A DNA stretch of 64,000 nucleotides from Epiperipatus broadwayi (taxonomy: Eukaryota; Onychophora; Udeonychophora; Euonychophora; Peripatidae), in the NCBI GenBank assembly GCA_028023455.1, contig JAQFVV010012512.1:1218413-1282412 (forward strand), written 5' to 3'. Shown piece by piece: positions 1-11,430 of this stretch (its first letter is position 1; each line of letters starts with the position of its first letter). Below the pieces are notes generated by a model. That model had not been told where the DNA came from. It saw only the letters and a program-made list of their open reading frames with translations, and did not search any database. The translations under genes were made by a program, and so were the position numbers.

Positions 1-507
1 TTTATGTAAACAAAACACGCTTGATTGGCAGTCTTGGTAGGACGCCATCTGTGGACATAAATACAAGCGTTAGCAAGTTTTTTAACTTGCATTTTTGTTT
101 ATCATAAATGTACCTTTGAGGTCTTTCTTGCAATGATATAGATTGCAGAGGCTTCTACTATGTGGTGATGCTGAACTGAGATCAGACCCATGTAGCTATC
201 TGGTTTGCTATGCTGAGTTTGAAGACATTACGTGTCTAAAAAATTCACGCTTGCAAGCTGAATAGAAATTGTTTCATAAACGCTCAGAGTTTGTATTCAG
301 ATCTAGTTTCTTTATTCCTGTCTTTCACTGACGATAGCAAATAGCTTGAAATCATGATCTGAAAGTGGAATTATAGTTAGAGATAGTGAATACTAACTAC
401 TCTGACGTTTATGTAAACAAAACACGCTTGATTGGCAGTCTTGGTAGGACGCCATCTGTGGACATAAATACAAGCGTTAGCAAGTTTTTTAACTTGCATT
501 TTTGTTT

Positions 508-510
<3 letters not shown>
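1..510 (+). repeat. Hammerhead-bearing ~407-bp repeat, one unit plus a 103-bp partial second unit
   Basis: The sequence starting at base 1 restarts at 408, giving a 407-bp unit followed by 103 bases of the next unit. The partial unit stops at a (TA)n tract. Inverted and direct copies of the same unit occur at 25286-26605. The minus-strand copy there stops at the same internal point, also against (TA)n, so this is probably a real element end. Each full unit carries a type I hammerhead ribozyme. I infer that this is a pseudo-LTR of a Penelope-like element or an animal retrozyme, because one array lies beside a PLE 3' end. The left end is cut by the window. Confidence 0.85.
314..371 (+). ncRNA. 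Type I hammerhead ribozyme, copy 1
   Basis: Self-cleaving RNA motif read directly from sequence. Inner stem I is CTTTCA (322-327) with TGAAAG (360-365). Outer stem I is ATTCC (314-318) with GGAAT (367-371), separated by a TG T / T internal loop. The core CTGACGA is at 328-334 and fits CUGANGA. Stem II is TAGC/GCTT around an AAATA loop, with a U-U mismatch at its base. GAAA follows at 348-351, then a very short stem III (ATC/GAT). Predicted cleavage is after C359. Very short stem III is known for hammerheads of Penelope-like elements, where activity is helped by dimer formation. Confidence 0.85.

Positions 511-548
<38 letters not shown>
511..548. repeat. (AT)n microsatellite
   Basis: Pure AT dinucleotide tract that directly abuts the end of the hammerhead repeat. 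Confidence 0.97.
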
Positions 549-551
<3 letters not shown>

Positions 552-1840
552 TACATTATAATTATAATACATAGATGACTTAAGTTTATGATTTAAGCCA
601 AATTAAAAATATAAGTTGAAATTTAAAATTACCAGTAACCATTTTAAAATTGCATACATCTTTTTATTCATGGCTAGCATGGAGACATTCTGGTATGCAG
701 TCTGTACTAACAACTTATTGTGATTTTGGTCATCCACTAGAAGCAGGCATCAGTCAGGCAAAAATTTCTAGCACTAGTCTACATTTTGATGTTACACCAT
801 TTCAGCAAACAGGAAATGTCAAGAGAGAGAGAGAGAGGGGAAAGTCTACAAGGCCATCACATTTATAGTGCCCAAAAATTCTTTAAGTTTTCTTTGAATG
901 TTGGTGTTTCAAACATCTATAGTAGGGAGCTATTAAAATCTTGGTTGCAGAGAGAGCTTTGTCCAAAAACACCAATCGTATTGTTTTCAATTCTTTCTGA
1001 TTAAAACAGTTTTCTTTGCTGCTTTTTAACAGTAGAGCTTCCATGGCTACAAGACAGAAAACAAAAGATTAGCTTTAAATTTATACCTAACTTGTTGGCC
1101 ATCTTACATTCCAATGCCATTGTTCTGCTATCTTATTTTTAATTACAGTGTTTTTAATTAATTATTTCTATCTAACTAACTTTATTTCTAATGAGTTCTG
1201 TGATTTTAGAAATTTTATTGTTATCTAAAATTAAAATCTTTTAATTTTCTTTTATAAAATTTATGGAATATTTTAAAGTTTCTACTTAATTTAATTTAGA
1301 CTACATTTACTGTGGTTGGACTCAGGGTCTTTAGTTGAAAACCAGTGAAATGGTGATGCATATATATATATATATATATATTGTAACGATATATAAATAT
1401 GTTGTTACATTTATTTAAAATAAAAACTTAAAAGTTCGCAAATAAAAGGAAAAAACTAAACACTAAAATTAAAATGTTTGTTAAACATATATATATTCAC
1501 ACAGATGCTAAACTTTAAAAATATTGTTTTCATAAATAAAAAAATAAAAAAGTATTTGAACGTATTTTTTTTTGATAAAAAAATACAAGATTGAAATATA
1601 AAAATATTTTAATAAAAAAAAATAACGTAAGTTAAAATAAAAACAGGTATTAATTAATTCCTGTAATCTATAAATGGAAATGATTGTTTATTAATTATCT
1701 AAAAGCTGTTTAATTAAAAAGTCAGATGAAAAGTTAGATAAGAGAAGAAAGAGATTTTAGCTTGACCAATGGAAGCAAATAAAGGCCCGGACCATAACTA
1801 AAAAACAGAACAGTGACGTTTTTGTTCATGGAATCCATAG
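549..1840. other. Non-coding AT-rich stretch
   Basis: I see no gene. The stretch holds a short GA-rich run near 820-840 and a short (TA)n tract near 1362-1381 followed by a small inverted motif (TTGTAACGATAT ... TGTTGTTACA). The short reading frames look random. Confidence 0.6.
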
Positions 1841-1846
1841 GAGGAC

Positions 1847-1911
1847 TATAAAAAGAAAAAATATTGAGTTCCAGTCAGTTTTTCCAACTTGATTTGATGA
1901 CAACGGTAAGA
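1847..1911 (+). promoter_or_regulatory. Candidate core promoter (TATA box plus initiator) with nearby splice-donor-like site
   Basis: TATAAAAAG begins at 1847 and an initiator TCAGTT lies at 1875-1880. Its A (1877) is 30 bases after the first T of the TATA box, which is the classic spacing. A TGACGT motif lies upstream at about 1814. A consensus-like donor (CG|GTAAGA) follows at 1905-1911. No gene is recognised downstream, so this could be a host 5' end or the promoter of an unrecognised retroelement. The call rests on motif spacing only. Confidence 0.35.
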
Positions 1912-1969
1912 CGCACTTGCCGTTCTCTCTCATTTTTTTGTTTGTTTAAAAAAAAGAAAAAAATGAAAA

Positions 1970-2069
1970 GACTGTGATACCAGAATGGAACCAGCTAATG
2001 CTACCTCCAGAACATTTTCTTCCAATGGAGACACCGTGGGAATTGCCAACAGGAACCTGGACTCTTATA
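1970..2069 (+). other. Candidate short exon or coding remnant, unrecognised
   Basis: This block is clearly richer in G and C than its surroundings. One frame reads KTVIPEWNQLMLPPEHFLP and continues, proline- and tryptophan-rich, to LPTGTWTLIL before a stop that overlaps a GTAAGC donor-like site. A second frame begins with ATG at 1985 and is also open. The block lies about 65 bases after the donor-like site at 1906, which would be a very short intron, and the upstream AG lacks a good pyrimidine tract. I do not recognise the protein. It may be an exon or a transposon remnant. Confidence 0.2.
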
Positions 2070-3802
2070 TTGTAAGCTATATTGACATGAACTCTAAATT
2101 TAAAAAAATAACTAAGAACTTTCGTTCAAGCTTATGAACTTCTATCTGACTTTTAAGTTTTAAATCAAATTAATAATGTTTAATTTTATATGTTTCCCGA
2201 TTGATAAACATCATTTCCATTTTTTTTTCCTTATTGTAAAGATTATTTAAATGTATGAAATTTAAGTTGTTTATAGACGCTTGCATGGATTCATTTGTGG
2301 TTAATTATATTTTGGTTTTCATATTTGATCAAAATATATAGACATTCGATAAATAATGATACCTTACGGTGAGTATCTAAAATGTATTTATTCGGATGTC
2401 TTTTAAGTTATTGGTGACAACGCAAGTATCTTATGGTGAATACTATTGGGTTACTTATAAGTTTCCCTCTGCAATTGTCAGTATCAATAATTTTGTATTT
2501 TGATCGTTTATGTTTATTTTGAAATGTTTTTGACCGTGGAATCTATGTAATCGATCTATACCCAACATTTTTAAACAAATCTGTGTGAACGTATTTAAAT
2601 ATTAAAATTAAGTCGGGCGTGAATGGCTATATAGTTTGTAAAGTTATATTAAGGGAGGGTAATCTTAGGTTATTCATTTCGTAGTTGAATTGGTTCAATG
2701 GATTGGATATATTTGTGTAATTAGTAGATGTAGTATGAGGTCCGCTATGGGCAGGATTATAGATATACGCCACACACCCTCTGTTTGCCTATGGATGGGT
2801 TTGTAAGTCGGCAGAAGACCGCAGTCCATTCCTATGGAGTTTTTTGTTTATTGATCTACTTGCCAACAGATGTCACATTCCTGTTGGTGGAGAGTCAATC
2901 TCTTCTCTATTTCTACTTATTGTTCAGATGTACATTCCTGACAATATAGTATTTTGTGTTGTCGTATCATGCTACATTGAATACATGAATGTATCAGATG
3001 GATTGGCGCCAGTTGATTGTGAAATTTGTTGCCTGAGGTTAAATCAGGGAAGAATATTTTCCTTTCAAGTGCAGACCTATGTAGTCCATTCATACTCGAC
3101 CCTCTAAATAAATAGTAAACTCATTATTTGCAATCTACTTAAATTTAGAATTAAAGATCAATATAAAATTATAAACGTTAAATTTATTCCTCAAAATTTA
3201 AATATTATTTTATATGTGCGTAAATAAATATTTTTATGTGTTAATTTCTGGCAGTGGCTTTTATTCTTTTATATTTAAGATATAAAATTTATAGATTTTT
3301 ATCTCTGCGTCTCCGCTGAGCTAGTGACTTGGGCTAACGGTCGGAATATTTAAAGAAAGTGGAATCTTAACAGCGCGTATCTGCCTACTCTATAAATTTT
3401 TCTAGGCTCAAATGCCTAGATGGCGCCCTGGTAGTTGCAGATATTGTTCTTGCGGTTAGATTTGATCTTCACTTTCATTCCGATTGGTACAATATATATA
3501 TATATCCCAGAACCCATTAAAAAGATCCTACTTACCTTTGGTGTGATGTGGAGCAGAGTGATACAGGGGAATCTTTCTTTTGTCCTATGTACATTTTTCT
3601 CTCTTCTTACTATTTAAAGTTCATTTGTTTCCTAAGGTCTATCATTACTATTGTATTTTCTTTATCCCTTTGCTTATGTAATCCTTTTATGGGTGGATCT
3701 TTCTCTCTGGGACCCAGTATTTTCATTATGTTGTTCAGTATGTATCTAGCCATGATATGGCTTTAATGCTTTTGCATTAAATGAGAACTGGCTTACTTTT
3801 TT
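2070..3802. other. Non-coding stretch with a GC-richer patch and a tRNA-like A-box
   Basis: No gene is recognised. The part at about 2620-3110 is less AT-rich and is probably an old repeat. At 3317-3327 the minus strand reads TAGCTCAGCGG, a perfect pol III A-box, but no B-box follows at tRNA distance. At best it is a broken tRNA-derived SINE. Confidence 0.4.
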
Positions 3803-5329
3803 GGGTAGTCATAGATAGCCACCATATCCCACTCGATGGCACCGTGTTCGCACTAATACACATAAAAGTGCTGTTTCTGTGGCTGACACGTTTGAACCCA
3901 TGTTCTCTATAATAGAACTTTTTTGTTGTGCTACAGATTGCAGGCTGCTATGTCGTGTCACCATACAGCATGTATGTCACATCACAGCAAACAAATTTTC
4001 TGAATTCACACAGTTTATAAAATGGTTACGGCTTGGTGAGAAGGTGTGTGTATTTGAATTGGATGGATGTTGTTTTCATTGGATTTTTTTTATTTTAAAA
4101 TATTGAAATGTTCAGATTTTGTAAAGTAATAATTATCAGACTTTTTACACCATAGTGTATTGAAGTTTTAAGTGGTAAATGTTGACAAGATATATGTGTG
4201 AAGTTAGTTCGAATTAGGTAATGTGTCAAGTAGCGTACTGTTCGTAACATTCCATGAGACAAAGAAGATTCTACCATGTATATATTTTTGAAATAAAAAA
4301 GAGCATTAACACAAAAATATATAGTAAGAAAAGTACAATTGTACACTGTTTTTTAAATGTCATAAAAACATATATTATAAACATGGTTAATAAGTAAAGA
4401 AGACATTTTATATATATATTTGTTGTTGTTTAAAAAAGTTTTAGTTTCTTTCTTTTCTCCGACTACTGTCATACTTTGTTGAATATAGTTTACATTTATT
4501 GTTATCATTTATTTTATAGATGTTAGTAAAAAAAATATTTACAAAAATATGATTTTGATATTTTTTATTTTAGCATTACAAACAACAGAACACTAACCCT
4601 AAACCTAACCCTAAACCTAACTTTAAAACTAATCCTAAAACTAACCCTAAACCTAACCCTATAACTAACCCTAAACCTAAGCCTAAAACTAACCCTGAAC
4701 CTAACCCTAAAACTAACCCTAACCTAACCCTAAAACTAACCCTAAACCTAACCCTAAACCTAAACTTAACCCTAAAACTAACCCTAAACCTAACCATAAC
4801 AACTTTTAGCTGTCATTCTATTTGAAATAAAAAATAGCGGTAATATCTGTTTGTCTGTAAAAAAAAAAAAAATTAAAACAAAGACTAAAAAAGTAAAAAA
4901 TAGCGATAATGCAATAATATCTGTTTCTCTGTAGAAATAAAATGTAAAAAAAAAGACTAAGAAATTTTATTTTTTATTCTGATTATGAGTTTTTAAACAA
5001 CAACAAAAAAAAGCCATAACCCCAGTAAAAAAATCTCCGATAGAAAATTGATTTTTCTAATAAAGCAAACTAAAAAACACGAATCAAATTGTAATTTGTT
5101 TATTTTATTTTACATTTATTATTATCATTTAATTTGTATACATTAATAAAAAATAATATTTAAAATTAAATAATATTTAAAAAGACGATTTTCTTTTGTT
5201 TTTATTTTCGCATTACAAAAAACACATCAAAATGATTATAATTAACGACCCAGGAATGATCATATTTTATAGTTTTGGCATGAAAATGGTACCAACAAGT
5301 GGGATATGGTAGCTATTCGATGACAACCC
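3803..5329. mobile_element. Candidate TIR-bounded non-autonomous element
   Basis: About 42 bases at 3803-3844 (GGGTAGTCATAGATAGCC, then ACCATATCCCAC) are matched in inverted orientation at 5288-5329 (GGGATATGGTAGCTATTCG, then ATGACAACCC), at roughly three-quarters identity by eye. Both outer flanks are T-rich, which may hide a target duplication. There is no transposase; the interior holds a telomere-like repeat block and AT-rich sequence. The family is not identified. Confidence 0.45.
4590..4796 (+). repeat. Telomere-like (CCCTAA / ACCTAA) degenerate array
   Basis: About 200 bases of alternating AACCCTAA and AACCTAA/AAACTAA words. The animal telomere repeat TTAGGG is present on the minus strand, but mixed with variant hexamers in about equal share. 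It has AT-rich DNA on both sides and lies within the TIR-like pair, so it looks interstitial rather than terminal. Confidence 0.85.
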
Positions 5330-5476
5330 TTTTTTGTTCTCCAACAGGAAAGCATTTTTTTCATTTCTTTTTTCTCATGGATGGCTTTGGATATTTGCCA
5401 CTCATATTGTGTACTGGATTTTTTACTATGTGATGTTTCATTGCTTGTGTTTTCACTGTGCCCCGACTAGTGAAGA

Positions 5477-5815
5477 GGTTTGTGAAATGCTTAAAAGCAG
5501 AATGTGACATATCCTGCTCTATATTACTTCATATACTTTTGTTTGTAATTTGTAATCCCACTGCTATATTTTCTAGAACATCATTTACATTTGTTGAACA
5601 CTGTAGTCTGTTGTTACCAAAATCCATTTTTTTTTCTTATAAAATAGGTTTGTGAAATTTTTAAAAGCATGAGGTGAAGTATGTTGCTTTTTAGTACTCC
5701 ATATACTTTGGTTTATTATTTGTTGCTTCACTGATGGTATGTTTATTTGAACACAGTTTACATTTGTTGTACTCTGTTGGATATTGTTACCAAAATCCAT
5801 TTTTTATTATAAAAC
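5477..5815. repeat. Diverged tandem duplication, unit about 170 bp
   Basis: GGTTTGTGAAATGCTTAAAA at 5477 recurs as GGTTTGTGAAATTTTTAAAA at 5647. Both copies continue through matching blocks to TTGTTACCAAAATCCATTTT. The divergence suggests an old duplication. Short reading frames here follow the repeat and are not evidence of a gene. Confidence 0.8.
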
Positions 5816-7480
5816 TCAAATTTCCAATCCCGATAGTTTCTTTAGTAGTCATGCTTTTCAAAAAAGTCTGATCATAAGAGTGTATACTGGTTTAAATATG
5901 GCATAGTCTGAAATGTGTGGCATACATATTTGGTGCCAATGTTTAAATTCAACTTCATCTGGTATTGTCCCACAATGGCATCTTCACCATTGGCAAGAAC
6001 AACATGGGTGTCCCATTTTGGTGTGGTTTGTTGTATGTATTGTACTGGTGAAAATATGTATACCCATCTAACATGAGCTGGAAGTCACAAAATGTACTTC
6101 AAACCCAGTCCTGCCCAAGATTTAGGTCAGGGACCAGCTGGTTTCGAACCCACTCTCTAAACCCCAGATCAAACCCCTAAGGAATAATATAATAGTGATG
6201 ACACTTGAGAATTAATCTTAATCTGGCCAACTAGCAAAGCTGAGCAAAACAATGAGACATCTATTACTATGACTAAACTAAAATATATAAGCAGGCTTTA
6301 CTTTTGGAAGTGGAGAAAAGAAGAATTCGATCTACTCAAATAAGTTAGACAATAAAATATAGTTTAATATACTGACAAATTATTATACATTTATAAATTA
6401 ATTATATACATTAGTGTGTGCGTGAATGAGCAAGCGGGCTACCAAGTGATAGAGGATTACAAAGTGTCATTCAATGCTATTATTTCTCATATGCTCTTTA
6501 TTAGCTAAATGATATGTTATATAAATAAACACAAATCTTTGGTGGGTCCAATATTAAGATGCCAATCAGTTATTAGAAAGAAGTTACATAAAATTGCTAT
6601 TAACGCTTTGGATTATGGTTCTGAAACATGGTGACTAGCATTATTTCAGGGAACATTCTGGGATTCATTACAGATATAAGATAAATTATTTTCACACTAT
6701 TACCATCGTGAAAATAAATAAAATACATTTGAAAACATTTGATTATATTTGAATCTATGACAAAATATTTAATGAAAAATTATTTTAACAATAGTAAGAC
6801 AAAAGCTTTATTTTCCCCAGGGTACATACTCTTAAATAGATATATAAATTACGATGGTGAAATTGTATAAGACTGAAATAAATTTAATTAATAAAAGTAG
6901 TTGGCATTTATATATATTTTAAGCAGAGTGCAATTTTAATATTAGAGCATTAAAACTGGGTCATGAAGCAAAAGAAATAATAATAATATGAAGAAGTTTG
7001 CAGTGCTGACATAATAGCCTAAAAATAACTAAGAGGAAAAGGTCATGCTTCTGGATGAAAAACGAAATCTCACACCCCCTTCTTGGGTAGTGCTTAGAGA
7101 AAAGTGGATAGGCATGGTGTGGCCCAGACTTTTGCTGGTATAACCGATGTGAGAGGCCTTTTATCTACGAAGTGAATATGCATAGCATGTGCCAAACTTA
7201 CGGGATCACTGCCAGAGGCATTTTATACGAAATAAATATGATTCCAGATAGCTCAACTATCTATGGAATGAGATATGAGAAGAAATCTATGGGTTCGAAC
7301 TTGTTGCAACCCACAGATTAGAAGACTAGAAGCACGTAGTATATATATACGAAGATATGCTAAATGTCAGGAATGCAGTATGAATGAATGTCTCTAATGA
7401 CATTGAATAAGATTTACTGCTTTTAAAATAAATGACCCTAGTTTGAATACCATAATTTAGACAAATAATACGCTATGCAG

Positions 7481-7521
<41 letters not shown>

Positions 7522-9139
7522 TTTTACTTAGTAACTAAAATAGTAAAATATTAAAATTTCCCAAATACGTTAAGATTTTATTTAATAAAAGAAACATTAA
7601 GATTTCCCCCCATCCCTTTTTCTGCTATTTAAAATAAAACAATCCCATCTTCGTTGATTTTACAATAATTGAAATATTTAAATACAACATTTGAAATTTT
7701 AAGAGTATGAAAAATGAAGTAAGATTAGCAGTTATATAGAAAACAAATTATAAGTCACCCTTTCCGAATTTAATAAATAATTATAAAATAAATGTTTCAG
7801 AGCTTTAATTAGCTTGAGTTCTGGATTTTCCCCAGGTAGAAAATCCAGAGTTAAACATATATATATATATATTTTGATATTAAAGCATAAACAAAATGTT
7901 GACATAAAACAATATGGCAAGCGTATTAATTAATACTGCATTATGTTTTAAAAGGAGACATTAATAACTTGCTTCATGAAGGTTTACATAAAAATGACAG
8001 AAAAGATTTTTATAAATTAAGCTCGCTAGTTTGTTTGAGAGTGGCAAATTAATAAAAAAAAGCACACATAAAATCAAGTAATAAATAAATGACTGCACCA
8101 AAATTAAAGAAAATTAGAGCATATAAGATAGAAATAAATTTAAAGAAATCATTTGAGAGCAATTTACATATTATATCTAGAAATTAACTAAGAGCAAATT
8201 ACATATTAACAAAACAAAGTTAAATAATATATTAAAAGAAATCTTGATAGATTAGTTAGGCTAGATTGACTATTAGGTGGTGGCTTGGAAATTTACCTTT
8301 CAATTTTAAGAGTCCATTTTAAAATATGGCATGTGCATGACAATTGAAATGCAAGTACTTCAATGGCAGAAAACTTCTATTAGCATTCTAAAGTTCTTTT
8401 TTTAGACCTTTCTTCATTTCAGGGCAGCAGGATATTATGGTAGTGGCAGATGATGACCCAAGGGCTGATGAAGAGTGGTGGATTTACTGCTATATCATTT
8501 TTAGTTTCACAGCGATGTTAACAATCATTTTCACTAGAGTAGCTAATCTCATCTGTCTCTCAAAATTCAGTCATTTTATACTTTTTCTTTTATCAGTTGT
8601 TTTTGAAGATGCAACAGTAAGATAACATCCAAAAATAAATTCAAATCTATTTCCAGATTAGAAATAGATTTGACAACATGTTTTTAACAAAAGTATCTCT
8701 AATCTTAATCCCCTTTTAAGTAAAACTTTAATTAAAAATACCTACCCCAGATTAAAACAATAGTGCTTCCAACCCTTAATTATTTTTAGACAATTACTGC
8801 AGCATCTTCCATATTGGATTCTATAAAAATATACAGTTTAATAGAAAAAGTACTTTAAAAAGAAAAAGTTTAAAAAATGACGTATAATAAAATATTTACA
8901 AAAAATCAATCTTTTGTTAGTAATTTTGCTTCTATATATATATTTGAATCGCACCTATAATACTTTAATAAAAAAAACTAATAATTAATAATAGAATTAA
9001 TAATCATAAAATTAATAATAAAATGTTATTGAAAGTTAAAATTGATGAATTTAGGCATGCATTCCAAATATATACATAAAAAATATATATACAACAAAAG
9101 GAGTGGGATGGGATATAGGGGTTTGAATATGGGTTAGTA
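5816..9139. other. Mostly featureless AT-rich stretch with one RT-like scrap
   Basis: No gene is recognised. The plus strand at about 6585-6633 reads KLHKIAINALDYGSETW, resembling the LINE RT thumb motif (YGSETW, seen intact in the RTE copy at 26.6 kb), then stops; it is a plausible tiny LINE relic. A (TA)n/(GA)n compound microsatellite lies at about 7482-7520. Base GGGTTCGAAC-type B-box look-alikes at about 6129 and 7292 are not supported by A-boxes. Confidence 0.45.
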
Positions 9140-10300
9140 GGTAGAAACATGAAGCACAATGTTAAGCTAAGATTGACTGCTTCAGTATGAACTATGCATA
9201 CCTGGCTTCCTGCATCTATTAATGCCCTAACTGGGATGTTATCAATTTTTTGAAATGATCGTTGGACAATCCTGGTGCAGTGTTAGGATATCCACATCAT
9301 GTTGTTCCCATGTGGTCTCAGGTGTCACTCTCTTATCTTCCCAGATACTATCATACTACTACACTTTGATTTCATCTGGATAGATTGTTCAACTTGGCCT
9401 TTTTGTCGATATTCATCTTGGATGACAGCTATCTGTAGTTTTGAAGTTTCTATTACGTTTCCTTGGTCAGTGCTATCTTTGTTTATTGTTCCAAAGTTTG
9501 CAGTTAATATCTCCCCCATTTCTTCTATGCCTGCATTTCAATAACCTAACATTAAGTGCTGGATGTGAAAAGGCATGTTATATCTTATAGTCCTAATGAT
9601 GTGATTATCTGACAAGTTGAATGCTGTCAGTGACTTTAGGAGTGCCACCTAAGGAATGAAAAATTGTGAATGAGTCTTGTCTCTTCATAAACAGTATTTT
9701 TCTTGAGATACTCAGTGGAATATACCATCCTGCCTCTCTTTACTCCAGAATGTACTACAAAATGCAAGGCAGTAGTCATTAAAAGTTGTGGGTTGAACCT
9801 CAATACAGCCCCACCAGTGCCGTGCAGACCTATGCAAGTTATTTGCAGCCACAGCTATCTTCTCTACTTCCCTTGCCTCATGAAATAGGAATACTTCCTG
9901 CAAACTCTTTATGTGGTCAATGGGGTTCTCTCCAATGACTCCTCTAAAAGTCTTTGTTTGTAAGAGGGCTGTCTATTTTGTGTGAGTCTGTTAGATTCTT
10001 TTTTACTGTTTGTTTTCACATTAGCCTCTTTGTAATTTCTCATTTCTTGTTTGAGATATCAGTTTTTTATCTTGTGTGTTTTGTTCTTTCTGATTCCTTT
10101 TGTTTCATTTGTTTCTCCATTTTCTCTATTCTTACTTCCAGATCTTTTATCATTTGAAATAGCTGTCCCATCCATTGTGGTTCCAGTGTGTTTATATATC
10201 TATCCCTAATTCTTGGGGCTATGTCTTGCAACACATTTTCTGACAGCTGATTTCTGACATCTAGTGTGAAATCACAGATTTCTTCTTCCTATTATACATA
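9140..10300 (-). pseudogene. Decayed LTR-retrotransposon Gag-protease (Ty3/gypsy-like)
   Basis: Read 5' to 3' on the minus strand, three blocks are visible. First is a charged helical region (about 10290-10080, including SENVLQDIAPRIRDRY). Next is a Gag core at 9903-9712 with the pattern AANNLHRSARHWWG...F..YC.AFCSTFW, resembling the retrotransposon Gag family (sW..F...F). Last is ALIDAGSQV at about 9225-9199, which matches the retroviral-type aspartic protease D-S/T-G loop but with Ala in the second position. Several stops and frame changes separate the blocks. No RT or integrase is seen downstream, and I found no LTRs. The element is dead and partial. Family assignment rests on motifs alone. 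Confidence 0.7.
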
Positions 10301-10685
10301 TTTAAAAAAAAAAAAAAGAGTTTTCTTGAAGTGTCTTTGGTCTAATATTGCTCTCTCTCCCAATTGTCTCTTTACTGTTGCTGAACTCAGTATGCTGGTT
10401 TTTTTAAGTGTGTTTGCCTGACGAGTTTATTTTTTTCTAGTTGCTAGCATGTACAATCATCATATTTACTTAGTGCTCCATTATCTCTATGACTACATTG
10501 TAATGAATATTAAAATCTGTAAAAAATTTTTTTTTCGACTTAACCCTTCTCGTTTTGCTCCACAAATGATCACTCTGTTCCTCTACACCACCATAAGAAA
10601 AAAAAACATATTAGTATATACATACATCTATGTTAATTATTTCAACCAGTATTTGGTTGGTTTCATTTCATGTCCACACACACAA

Positions 10686-10706
10686 ATATATATATATATA
10701 TATATA
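10686..10706. repeat. (TA)n microsatellite at the 5' edge of a PLE
   Basis: TA tract immediately before the first recognisable Penelope-like coding sequence. Confidence 0.95.
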
Positions 10707-10869
10707 CAATTACATAGAAGGTAATCCTTTGCGAGTTATGATAGATTTTGGTGGTTCCTTCATATATCAGACTTCTAAATATATTGGTAAACTTTTATAA
10801 GACTTTTTAGGATTTGGGGAAAATACTATTGCTTCATCGTTTGACTTTGTAAATAGTATTAAAAACTTA

Positions 10870-11430
10870 ATGATTGATGAAAATGATGTTATTGCTTCAT
10901 TGGATGTTACAGAAATGTATGGATCTATTGATAGAATGAATTCCATAAAAATAATTGAACATGCATTAAAAAATAAAAATATTTGTAAATATATGATAAA
11001 ATTTATCATTGATTCTTTAAAATTTTTTAATGATAACATTGTTGCATCTTTTGAAGGTCAATATTATAAAATGACTAAAGGTTGGCCTATGGGGTTGCCT
11101 GTAGTTGCACAAGTTTGCAATTTCGTTTTATCTACATATGAGAGTAGTATTTTAAATATGTGTATTTTTGGAGATATTAAAATTTACAAAAGATATGTGG
11201 ATGATGTTTTTGTTTGTGGAAATACTAATAGTATAAATTTGCTTATAAAGAAATTAAATAAGTTGAATGGCTTGAAATGGACTATTGAAAAGGAACAGGA
11301 CAATAAGATTAACTATTTAGATTTAATGATCACAAGAGATAACAGTATATTAAATTATAAACTAATAATTAAGCCATTGCAAAAAAAGAGGATATACAAA
11401 TTGCAAATCAAAAGTACCAATGATGCATAA
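10870..11430 (+). pseudogene. PLE1 reverse transcriptase, central and C-terminal part
   Basis: RNA-directed DNA polymerase of a Penelope-like element. Motif A is SLDVTEMYGSID, with the catalytic Asp at residue 12. Motif B is KGWPMGLP at 70-77. Motif C is RYVDD at 108-112, with both catalytic Asp residues present. A YLDLMI block (149-154) follows, as is usual in PLE RTs. The same frame is open upstream as far as a TAA at 10798, and recognisable RT sequence continues before that stop, so the ATG at 10870 is only the first Met after the break. The frame ends by running into the next ORF with an 11-base overlap, a likely +1 shift. It is non-functional as it stands, although all three visible active-site motifs are kept. 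Confidence 0.85.

Noticed and set aside
3300-3480. tRNA-derived SINE on the minus strand
   Set aside because: There is a perfect A-box (TAGCTCAGCGG), but no B-box downstream and no second copy in the window.
4576-4797. Minus-strand frame of Val/Leu/Gly/Arg repeats
   Set aside because: It is the translation of the telomere-like repeat, not a gene.
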